In this document: positions 1 to 4,937 of the stretch, piece by piece | Numbering within the stretch: the stretch's first letter is position 1 | Layout of the letters: every line of letters starts with the position of its first letter | Origin: Hyphomicrobiales bacterium | Lineage (GTDB): Bacteria > Pseudomonadota > Alphaproteobacteria > Rhizobiales > Beijerinckiaceae | Assembly: GCA_947374125.1 (NCBI GenBank) | Contig: CANCAR010000181.1 | Coordinates: 1-5,592, forward strand | Reading direction: 5' to 3' | Length of the DNA stretch: 5,592 bases | Translations under genes and position numbers: made by a program | Notes under the pieces: generated by a model | Told to the model about the DNA's origin: nothing | What the model saw: only the letters and a program-made list of their open reading frames with translations | Database searches by the model: none

Positions 1-263
1 CTGATTTTGTGAAGCTCGCGGAAGCCTATGGCGGCAAGGGTATTCGCTGCTCCGACCCCGCCAAGCTTGATGACGCGATCCGTGAGATGATGGATTTTCC
101 GGGTCCGGTGATTTTTGATTGCCTCGTCGAGAAGATGGAAAATTGCTTCCCCATGATTCCATCGGGCAAGGCGCATAACGAGATGATTTTGAACGATCTC
201 TCGGATGATGCCGGTGTCGAGATTGGCAATATCATTGATCAAAAGGGCAAGGCGCTGGTTTAA
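1..263 (+). CDS. ilvB: Acetolactate synthase large subunit, C-terminal end (partial)
   Basis: The reading frame is open from the window edge (first full codon at 3) to the TAA at 261-263, giving the last 86 residues. The enzyme condenses two pyruvates to acetolactate, or pyruvate with 2-oxobutyrate to acetohydroxybutyrate, using thiamine diphosphate, Mg2+ and FAD. It is the first common step of branched-chain amino-acid synthesis, in the cytoplasm. The fragment is the end of the C-terminal ThDP-binding domain. It starts DFVKLAEAYGGKGIRC, continues with a PGPVIFDCLV strand, and has the diagnostic ENCFPMIPSGKAHNEM segment near the C-terminus. The GTG at 9 is an internal valine codon, not a start. 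The catalytic glutamate and FAD domain lie upstream, outside the window. The regulatory subunit gene is not adjacent, as it often is, but 1.6 kb downstream beyond two other genes. The alternative symbol is ilvI; sequence cannot decide between the names. Confidence 0.95.
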   Translation, partial: DFVKLAEAYGGKGIRCSDPAKLDDAIREMMDFPGPVIFDCLVEKMENCFPMIPSGKAHNEMILNDLSDDAGVEIGNIIDQKGKALV

Positions 264-277
264 GCGCCGATGGTGCG

Positions 278-283
278 AAGGGA
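278..283 (+). promoter_or_regulatory. Ribosome binding site of the racemase gene
   Basis: AAGGGA lies 8 nt before the ATG at 292. It fixes the racemase start there. An in-frame ATG at 205 would add 29 residues, overlap the synthase gene by 59 nt, and precede the family's conserved N-terminus (MRTIGLLGG). Confidence 0.7.
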
Positions 284-291
284 TTAAAGCC

Positions 292-1158
292 ATGCGGACC
301 ATTGGCCTTTTGGGCGGATTGAGCTGGGAGTCGACGGCCACCTATTACGCCGCGATCAATCGCGGCCTACGCGACGCTTTGGGCGGGTTGAACTCGGCCA
401 AAATCGTGCTGCATTCGTTTAATTTTTCCGAGATCGCGGCGTTGCAGACGGAAGCGGGTTGGCCCGAGGCTTCGCGGCGTTTGGCGGAGGCGGCTAAAAA
501 TCTCGAAGCGGCGGGGGCGGAGTGTATTTTGATCTGCTCCAACCTCATGCACAAAACGGCACCTATCGTTGAGCAAGCGATCGGTGTGCCACTGTTTCAC
601 ATCGCCGACGGGTTGGGGACGGCGTTGAAGGCAGAGGGGCGCACGAAGCCCTTGCTGCTCGCAACCGGGCCAGTGATGGAAGAGACGTTCTACTCAGACC
701 GGTTGCGCGAGAAATTCGGCATCGAAGCGATGGTTCCCGATAACGATGACCGCGCGATAGTACATCGGGTTATTTTCGATGAGCTGGTGCGTGGGATCAT
801 CAGCGATGATTCAAAGCGGACCTATTTGGGCGTGATCGACAAAGCGATGAAGCACGGTGCGGATAGTGTGATTTTCGGCTGCACTGAGATAGGACTCTTG
901 TTGCAGCCGGATGACGTGCCATTGCCGGTGTTCGATACGGCTGTTCTGCATGCCGAGACGGCGGTTAAATTTGCGCTCGATATTGAAAATGACGCAATGG
1001 TATTGCGCCGGGTCAAGACGCTTCGGTTACCCACTGAAGATGAGGTCAACGCTGTCGCGGGTTGCCTCAAAGTAGGAGGGCCTATGCCGACGTCAGCGCA
1101 AGAAGAGGCAGCTCTTTCGGCCTTTTTCCGTGCCACACATTCTGACACTTTGATTTAG
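292..1158 (+). CDS. Aspartate/glutamate racemase family protein (YgeA-like) with C-terminal extension
   Basis: The product is 288 residues. Residues 1-230 follow the cofactor-independent Asp/Glu racemase fold and resemble E. coli YgeA closely from memory: IGLLGGLSWEST at 4-15, GGLNSAKI at 31-38, ICSNLMHK at 81-88, HIAD at 103-106, METFY-like METF at 129-133 region, and FGCTEIGLL at 195-203. Family members invert the alpha-carbon of aspartate or glutamate by two-base proton transfer, without PLP, in the cytoplasm. Cys197 in GCTE is one acid/base. E. coli YgeA, as I recall, uses Thr83 and Cys197; here position 83 is Ser and 85 is Leu, in place of the usual CTNTMH. Cys82 is kept. About 57 residues (231-288) extend past the usual end near residue 230 and match nothing I recognise. 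The gene starts 28 nt after the synthase stop and ends 11 nt before the next gene, so co-transcription is likely. Family assignment is firm; substrate is unknown. Confidence 0.88.
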   Translation: MRTIGLLGGLSWESTATYYAAINRGLRDALGGLNSAKIVLHSFNFSEIAALQTEAGWPEASRRLAEAAKNLEAAGAECILICSNLMHKTAPIVEQAIGVPLFHIADGLGTALKAEGRTKPLLLATGPVMEETFYSDRLREKFGIEAMVPDNDDRAIVHRVIFDELVRGIISDDSKRTYLGVIDKAMKHGADSVIFGCTEIGLLLQPDDVPLPVFDTAVLHAETAVKFALDIENDAMVLRRVKTLRLPTEDEVNAVAGCLKVGGPMPTSAQEEAALSAFFRATHSDTLI

Positions 1159-1169
1159 GATATGAACCT

Positions 1170-1853
1170 ATGAAACTCGCAATCGGCAATAAAGCATACT
1201 CCTCCTGGTCGCTGAGGCCGTGGATTTTGATGAAGGTGCTCGGCCTGCCGTTCGAGGAAGATTTGATCCCGCTCGATATGCCGGAGTTTCGTCCGCGCGT
1301 GAATGCGTATCATGCCGGCTCCACGGTTCCGATTTTGGTCGATGGTGACATCACCGTTTGGGAGTCGATTGCCATTATGGATTATCTGGCGGATCGTTTC
1401 CCTGATAAAGCCGTTTGGCCAAAGGATTTGAAGGCTCGCACCTTTGCGCGCGTGATCTCGAACGAGATGCATGCGGGCTTTCGTGGGCTTCGGGGCGCGT
1501 GCCCGATGAATATCCGCAAGCGCTATGCGCCTCTGGATCGAGGTGAATTGGTGGCGAAGGATGTCGCGCGGATTACGCATTTGTGGACCAAGGCGTTGAC
1601 TGAGTTTGGCAAGCCTTCGGGGCTGGGGCCCTATTTGTTTGGTGCGTTTTCCGCGGCAGATGCGATGTTTGCGCCTGTCGTTACCCGTCTTCACACCTAT
1701 TCGATTAAGGTCGATCCGTTAATCCGCGCCTATATGGACACCGTGCTTACGAGCCCTGCCTTTGTTGAGTGGCATAAGGGCGCGCTGGCTGAGCCATGGA
1801 CTGTCGCCCACGATGAAGTGGATGAGCCGAGCATCGGCCCGTTCTTCGCCTGA
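1170..1853 (+). CDS. Glutathione S-transferase family protein
   Basis: The product is 227 residues, usual length for a cytosolic GST. The N-terminal thioredoxin-like domain covers about 1-78. It has NKAYSSWSLRPW at 7-18, whose serines (11, 12, 14) include the likely glutathione-activating residue, then the cis-proline motif VPIL at 53-56 and the glutathione-contacting Glu65-Ser66. The helical domain begins near 88 and contains the FSAADAMFAPV segment (160-170), the conserved N-capping box with Ser161 and Asp164. Such serine-type bacterial GSTs conjugate glutathione to electrophiles or act as isomerases or reductases; this substrate cannot be read from sequence. AGGA at 1157-1160 lies 9 nt before the ATG and overlaps the preceding stop codon, so the gene is probably translated from the racemase transcript. 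No functional link between a GST and acetolactate synthase is established, so its place here may be simple hitch-hiking. Confidence 0.9.
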   Translation: MKLAIGNKAYSSWSLRPWILMKVLGLPFEEDLIPLDMPEFRPRVNAYHAGSTVPILVDGDITVWESIAIMDYLADRFPDKAVWPKDLKARTFARVISNEMHAGFRGLRGACPMNIRKRYAPLDRGELVAKDVARITHLWTKALTEFGKPSGLGPYLFGAFSAADAMFAPVVTRLHTYSIKVDPLIRAYMDTVLTSPAFVEWHKGALAEPWTVAHDEVDEPSIGPFFA

Positions 1854-1889
1854 TTTTTCTCGCTAAATTGATCTGAAAGTTTAAGTTCG

Positions 1890-2426
1890 ATGACCCAATC
1901 CCACTATTCTGACGCTCCAGTCTCTAGCCTTCCTGCCCGTCATACACTGTCGATCTTGGTCGACAATGAGCCGGGTGTATTGGCCCGCGTGGCTGGTTTG
2001 TTTTCCGGCCGTGGCTACAACATTGAAAGCCTCACAGTATCGGAGACCGAGCATGAAAAGCATGTCTCGCGCTTAACGATTGTCACCACCGGTACCGCTA
2101 TGGTGATCGAGCAAATCAAGCATCAGCTGGATCGGTTGATCCCGGTGCATCGCGTGAACGATTTGACCGTACAGGGCGACGCGATTGAGCGCGAATTGGC
2201 GCTTGTAAAGGTGACAGGGCGCGGCGAGCAGCGCAGCGAGGCGTTGCGCATCGCAGCCGCCTTTGGCGCTCGCACCTTGGATGCGACGCTCAATTCGTTT
2301 GTGTTTGAGTTGACGGGCGCGTCCGAAGATATTGAACGCTTCATCCGCGTGATGGCCGAGCTTGGTATTGCAGAGGTCTCGCGGACGGGTATTGCTGCGA
2401 TGAGCCGGGGGGCCGAGGCGCTTTAA
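1890..2426 (+). CDS. ilvN: Acetolactate synthase small (regulatory) subunit
   Basis: The product is 178 residues. It binds the large subunit, stimulates it and gives feedback inhibition by valine. The N-terminal ACT domain covers about 18-94, with VDNEPGVLARVAGLFSGRG at 24-42, followed by YNIESLTV at 43-50. The C-terminal domain carries ERELALVKV (100-108) and ends in the typical EVSRTG...AMSRG block (162-174). Two-domain length makes it IlvH-like rather than the short E. coli IlvN, so ilvH is an equally good name. Asn26, Gly29 and Asn44 align with E. coli IlvH Asn11, Gly14 and Asn29, which line the valine site, so valine sensitivity is expected. The first 17 residues are a variable leader common in alphaproteobacteria. 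The upstream gap is 36 bp with only a weak GAAAG (1875-1879) as ribosome site, suggesting translation from the upstream operon message. The next gene begins 72 bp after the stop. Confidence 0.96.
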   Translation: MTQSHYSDAPVSSLPARHTLSILVDNEPGVLARVAGLFSGRGYNIESLTVSETEHEKHVSRLTIVTTGTAMVIEQIKHQLDRLIPVHRVNDLTVQGDAIERELALVKVTGRGEQRSEALRIAAAFGARTLDATLNSFVFELTGASEDIERFIRVMAELGIAEVSRTGIAAMSRGAEAL

Positions 2427-2430
2427 GGCG

Positions 2431-2459
2431 TTGCTCCTTTGGCTTTAATGATCTACAAT
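2431..2459 (+). promoter_or_regulatory. Candidate mazEF promoter
   Basis: A possible -35 TTGCTC (2431-2436, 3 of 6 to TTGACA) and -10 TACAAT (2454-2459, 5 of 6 to TATAAT) are separated by exactly 17 nt, directly after the ilvN stop. The -10 lies inside the palindromic operator, the arrangement expected for autorepression by a toxin-antitoxin complex. The weak -35 keeps confidence moderate. Confidence 0.45.
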
Positions 2460-2470
2460 GTAGATACATT
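2451..2470 (+). promoter_or_regulatory. Candidate MazE/MazEF operator: two overlapping (alternating) palindromes
   Basis: Two inverted repeats share a middle segment. ATCTACA (2451-2457) and TGTAGAT (2459-2465) form a perfect 7-bp repeat around a single A. AATGTA (2457-2462) and TACATT (2465-2470) form a perfect 6-bp repeat around GA. The central TGTA segment can therefore pair with either flank. The E. coli mazEF promoter is known for an alternating palindrome of this kind, bound by MazE and MazE-MazF. The site covers the predicted -10 and lies 28 bp before the antitoxin start, so autorepression is the likely role. Binding is inferred. Confidence 0.6.
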
Positions 2471-2485
2471 ATCGCTTTTTTGCAA

Positions 2486-2490
2486 AAGGA
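2486..2490 (+). promoter_or_regulatory. Ribosome binding site deciding the mazE start
   Basis: AAGGA ends 8 nt before the ATG at 2499, an ideal spacing. The in-frame ATG at 2490 overlaps this site and cannot use it, and the TTG at 2439 lies upstream of the operator. The stretch between (2489-2498) is the 10-bp palindrome GATGATCATC. Confidence 0.65.
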
Positions 2491-2498
2491 TGATCATC

Positions 2499-2780
2499 AT
2501 GCGGGTCAAAATAGCCAAATGGGGCAATAGCGCGGCGATCCGGCTTCCTAAGGCAGTGTTAGATGATCTGCGGCTCGGCGAGGGCGGAGAACTCGATATT
2601 CGTACCTTCAATGGTGAATTGCGAGCGGTTGCCGTTCGATCCGCCTGCTCGCCATCCCTTGATGAGCTAGTGGCAGAAATGAAAGCCCTTGGCGGGGCGG
2701 ACTACGATTTTGGGGCAGAGGAGTGGGATACGCTGCCGGCCGAAATTGGCGATTATCTCGGTTTTCATGATGGAAAATGA
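2499..2780 (+). CDS. mazE: MazE-type antitoxin, AbrB/SpoVT DNA-binding domain
   Basis: The product is 93 residues, close to the 82 of E. coli MazE. The N-terminal half is a swapped-hairpin AbrB domain: MRVKIAKWGNSAAIRLPKAV at 1-20 is the family signature (KWGNS then RLPK), and the second strand pair runs to about 46. The acidic C-terminal part (52-93, with SLDELVAEM at 53-61 and EEWDTLP at 74-80) is the expected flexible segment that wraps and blocks the toxin. As a dimer it should bind its own operator at 2451-2470 and neutralise the downstream RNase. Its 3' end overlaps the toxin start by 11-14 nt, the classic antitoxin-first arrangement giving translational coupling. It is oriented with the amino-acid genes on both sides. 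Family assignment is firm from motif plus partner; activity is inferred. Confidence 0.92.
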   Translation: MRVKIAKWGNSAAIRLPKAVLDDLRLGEGGELDIRTFNGELRAVAVRSACSPSLDELVAEMKALGGADYDFGAEEWDTLPAEIGDYLGFHDGK

Positions 2781-3120
2781 TACCGACTTCACGGATGGCG
2801 ACATTGTATTGGTCGATTTTAGACCGGTTCGTGGCCATGAACAGGATGGAATGCGACCAGCCTTGGTAATGTCCGATGCGGGTTACAATGCGGCTTCGAG
2901 TTTTATTATTGTTTGCCCAATAACGTCTAATACTCGGCCTTGGCCGTTTAAAATGGCCTTACCCGAGGGATTAAAGGTCAGAGGTTTTGTGATGCTTGAT
3001 CAGATCAAGTCGATTGACCGACAACGACGCGCGATCAGGCGGATAGATCAGCTGCCGTCTGATACGTTGACTTCCTATCGAGAGCGACTTCGCGTCTTGC
3101 TTAAGCTTCCGGCCAACTAA
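2770..3120 (+). CDS. mazF: MazF/PemK-family toxin endoribonuclease
   Basis: The product is 116 residues from the ATG at 2770, or 117 from the adjacent ATG at 2767; E. coli MazF has 111. MazF toxins are ribosome-independent RNases that cut single-stranded mRNA at short motifs and stop growth when the antitoxin is lost. Conserved elements are GDIVLVDFRPVRGHEQ at 10-25, GMRPALVMS at 27-35, CPITS at 49-53, the PWPF strand at 57-60, and FVMLDQIKSID at 73-83. Counting from 2770, Glu24, Arg29 and Thr52 fall on the positions important in E. coli MazF, so the active site looks intact. The frame has no stop or frameshift, so this is not a decayed copy. The cleavage motif cannot be predicted here. Start choice between 2767 and 2770 is uncertain, since both overlap the end of mazE. 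Confidence 0.93.
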   Translation: MENDTDFTDGDIVLVDFRPVRGHEQDGMRPALVMSDAGYNAASSFIIVCPITSNTRPWPFKMALPEGLKVRGFVMLDQIKSIDRQRRAIRRIDQLPSDTLTSYRERLRVLLKLPAN

Positions 3121-3156
3121 CGCCATTAAATAACAAAAATAAAGAATTAAACACCG

Positions 3157-3753
3157 ATGACCTTTGAAACCTTTCTCGCGCTGAGCCTTTACTCGGTTGT
3201 GGCATCTGCCACGCCGGGTCCGAATAATTTGATGTTGTTGGCCTCGGGCGTCAATTTTGGCATTCGCCGCACCGTGCCGCATATGCTCGGCATCGCGGTG
3301 GGCTTTGTGGCCATGTTGATCATTGTTGGCTTCGGGCTTGGGGCGTTGTTGGACATCGTGCCGGGTCTGATGACGGGCTTAAAATATGTGGCGCTCGCTT
3401 ACACCGTTTGGCTCGCTTGGAAGCTTGGCACTAGCGGCTCGCTTGGTTCGGGAAAATCCGGCGCGGAACCGATGGGATTTGTCGCGGCGTGCCTCTTCCA
3501 ATGGGTCAACCCCAAGGCCTGGGTGATGGGTTTGACCGCTACTGCTCTTTATACGAGCTCAAGCCATTATTTCGTGAGCGTATTATTGGTTGCCGCTGTA
3601 TTTGGTTTGATTGGGATGCCGTTTATCGCCATTTGGGCAGGCTTTGGCGTTGCGTTGCGTGGATTTTTGTCCATTCCGGGACGTTTAAAGGTGTTTAATA
3701 TTGTGATGGGGCTTTTATTGCTCGCCTCAACCGTCCCCTTTGTCTTCGAATAA
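3157..3753 (+). CDS. LysE/RhtB-family amino-acid exporter
   Basis: The product is 198 residues, usual for the family, and lies in the inner membrane. Hydrophobic segments fall near 5-28, 40-62, 70-90, 107-130, 138-163 and 178-196, fitting a six-helix topology. The signature TPGPNN is at 19-24 and FQWVNPKAW at 114-122, both typical of LysE/RhtB/EamB permeases. A glycine/serine-rich loop at 91-105 separates the third and fourth segments. AYTVWLAWKLGTS (81-93) resembles the matching part of E. coli EamB (cysteine/O-acetylserine exporter) as I recall it, but substrate cannot be inferred reliably. Family members export lysine, threonine, homoserine, leucine or cysteine-related compounds using the proton gradient. 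The position just ahead of ilvC makes a branched-chain or related amino acid an attractive guess. The 36-bp gap after mazF is AT-rich, with only a weak AAAGAA as ribosome site. Confidence 0.93.
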   Translation: MTFETFLALSLYSVVASATPGPNNLMLLASGVNFGIRRTVPHMLGIAVGFVAMLIIVGFGLGALLDIVPGLMTGLKYVALAYTVWLAWKLGTSGSLGSGKSGAEPMGFVAACLFQWVNPKAWVMGLTATALYTSSSHYFVSVLLVAAVFGLIGMPFIAIWAGFGVALRGFLSIPGRLKVFNIVMGLLLLASTVPFVFE

Positions 3754-3775
3754 TCGCTGCATATCAGCCTATCTC

Positions 3776-3804
3776 TTGACCATTTCGCTTTGCGCCCTTA
3801 AGCG
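3776..3804 (+). promoter_or_regulatory. Possible ilvC promoter in the 96-bp gap
   Basis: TTGACC (3776-3781) matches the -35 consensus at 5 of 6, and the preceding C gives the CTTGAC form common in alphaproteobacteria. The -10 is unclear: TTAAGC (3798-3803) sits at a 16-nt spacing but matches poorly. TATAAA at 3819-3824 is a better hexamer but lies too far away. The gap holds no ATG-initiated leader peptide or obvious attenuator hairpin. Confidence 0.3.
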
Positions 3805-3834
3805 CTCATCCAGAACGTTATAAACCACCCCAAA

Positions 3835-3839
3835 GGGAG
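3835..3839 (+). promoter_or_regulatory. ilvC: Ribosome binding site of ilvC
   Basis: GGGAG lies 10 nt before the ATG at 3850. It is stronger than the sites ahead of ilvN and the exporter, fitting a highly expressed enzyme with its own translation start. Confidence 0.6.
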
Positions 3840-3849
3840 CATCTCTGAC

Positions 3850-4869
3850 ATGCGTGTCTATTATGATCGTGACGCCGACATTAATCTCATCAAGGGCAAG
3901 AACGTCGCCATTGTCGGCTACGGCTCCCAAGGCCATGCGCACGCGCTGAATTTGCGCGACTCTGGCTGCAAGAACATCGTCGTGGCGCTTCGCGCTGGTT
4001 CGGCGACGGTCAAGAAGGCTGAAGGCGAAGGCCTAAAAGTCATGACCGTGGTTGAGGCCGCCAAATGGGCTGACGTTGTGATGATGTTGACGCCTGACGA
4101 ATTGCAGGCCGATATTTATCGCGATGAGCTGCAAGCCAATATGAAGCAGGGTGCGGCGCTGTTGTTCGCTCACGGCTTAAACGTACACTTCAACCTGATC
4201 GAGCCCCGCAAGGACCTCGACGTTCTCATGGTTGCGCCAAAGGGCCCCGGCCATACGGTGCGCTCCGAGTATCAAAAGGGCGGCGGCGTGCCGACGTTGA
4301 TCGCCATCCATCAGGACGCGACCGGCAATGCGCATGATCTTGGCTTGTCCTATGCCTCGGCCAATGGCGGCGGTCGCGCCGGCATCATCGAGACAACATT
4401 CAAGGAAGAATGCGAAACCGATCTGTTCGGCGAGCAGGTTGTGCTCTGCGGCGGTTTGGTGGAACTGATCCGCGCGGGCTTCGAGACGCTGGTGGAAGCA
4501 GGCTACGCGCCGGAAATGGCCTATTTTGAGTGCTTGCACGAAGTGAAGCTGATCGTTGATCTGATTTATGAAGGCGGCATCGCCAACATGAACTACTCGA
4601 TCTCGAACACGGCGGAATATGGCGAATATGTCACCGGCCCACGCATCATCACGTCGGAAACGAAGGCTGAGATGAAGCGTGTTCTGGATGATATCCAGAC
4701 CGGCAAATTTACCCGCGACTGGATGCTGGAGAACAAGGTCAACCAGACCTCGTTTAAGGCCGTCCGCGCGCGCCACAATGCGCATCAGATCGAAGAAGTG
4801 GGCGGCAAGCTCCGCGCCATGATGCCTTGGATCGCCAAGAACAAGCTCGTCGACAAGGCGAAGAACTGA
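3850..4869 (+). CDS. ilvC: Ketol-acid reductoisomerase (NADP+), class I
   Basis: The product is 339 residues, full length for the short class I enzyme. It converts acetolactate or acetohydroxybutyrate to the dihydroxy acid by Mg2+-dependent alkyl migration and NADPH reduction, the second step of valine and isoleucine synthesis. The N-terminal Rossmann domain (about 1-182) has the dinucleotide motif GYGSQGHAHALNL at 23-35. Its specificity loop, LRAGSAT (47-53) with Arg48, Ser51 and Thr53, suits NADPH. His108 and Lys131 are conserved active-site residues. The knotted helical domain (about 183-328) supplies metal ligands and catalytic acids Asp191 and Glu195 in DLFGEQ, Glu227 and Glu231 in FECLHE, and Ser252 in SIS. 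All are present, so the enzyme should be active. It ends the plus-strand gene set and is followed at once by strong terminators. Confidence 0.99.
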   Translation: MRVYYDRDADINLIKGKNVAIVGYGSQGHAHALNLRDSGCKNIVVALRAGSATVKKAEGEGLKVMTVVEAAKWADVVMMLTPDELQADIYRDELQANMKQGAALLFAHGLNVHFNLIEPRKDLDVLMVAPKGPGHTVRSEYQKGGGVPTLIAIHQDATGNAHDLGLSYASANGGGRAGIIETTFKEECETDLFGEQVVLCGGLVELIRAGFETLVEAGYAPEMAYFECLHEVKLIVDLIYEGGIANMNYSISNTAEYGEYVTGPRIITSETKAEMKRVLDDIQTGKFTRDWMLENKVNQTSFKAVRARHNAHQIEEVGGKLRAMMPWIAKNKLVDKAKN

Positions 4870-4875
4870 TTATTT

Positions 4876-4891
4876 GGGCTTGAGCCCTTTT
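4876..4891 (+). terminator. Weak first terminator hairpin after ilvC
   Basis: GGGC (4876-4879) pairs with GCCC (4884-4887) around TTGA and is followed by TTTT. It lies just past the ilvC stop. The stem is short, so alone it may only pause polymerase. Confidence 0.4.
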
Positions 4892-4898
4892 GCGATTG

Positions 4899-4925
4899 AA
4901 AAATCCCGCTTCGGCGGGATTTTTT
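4899..4925 (+). terminator. Strong intrinsic terminator of the ilvC transcript
   Basis: An 11-bp perfect stem, AAAAATCCCGC (4899-4909) with its complement at 4914-4924, closes on a stable TTCG tetraloop and runs into T residues. The A-run on the 5' side gives a T-run on the other strand. The structure could therefore also stop transcripts of the convergent minus-strand pair. Confidence 0.92.
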
Positions 4926-4937
4926 ATGTCTCGACCC

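Noticed and set aside
205..291. Longer racemase start at the ATG at 205
   Set aside because: It would overlap the synthase gene by 59 nt and add a basic leader unrelated to the family. The ATG at 292 has AAGGGA at the right distance and begins the conserved N-terminus.
1162..1173. Three-codon ORF (ATG AAC CTA TGA) overlapping the GST start
   Set aside because: Its ATGA overlap with the GST start is suggestive of coupling, but so short an ORF is expected by chance and its ATG is too close to the AGGA.
1155..1694. Open frame of 179 codons on the minus strand across the GST gene
   Set aside because: It is antisense to a clear GST; the translation is Arg/His-rich and low in complexity, typical of a shadow frame.
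2475..2488. CTTTT / AAAAG inverted repeat hiding the mazE ribosome site
   Set aside because: The stem is five mostly A-T pairs with a four-base loop, too weak to argue for a regulatory hairpin.
2439..2498. Longer mazE start at TTG 2439, ATG 2448 or ATG 2490
   Set aside because: The first two place the operator and promoter inside the coding region. The third overlaps the ribosome site. ATG 2499 has AAGGA at 8 nt and gives the standard N-terminus.
2427..3156. Transposon-like boundaries around mazEF
   Set aside because: I compared the flanks by eye and found no terminal inverted repeats, target-site duplication or transposase fragment.
3754..3849. Leader peptide or attenuator before ilvC
   Set aside because: The gap contains no ATG-initiated ORF rich in Val, Leu or Ile and no terminator-like hairpin.
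4177..4785. Open frame of 202 codons on the minus strand inside ilvC
   Set aside because: It is fully antisense to a gene with every catalytic residue in place, has no recognisable domain, and looks like a codon-bias shadow of the GC-rich sense gene.
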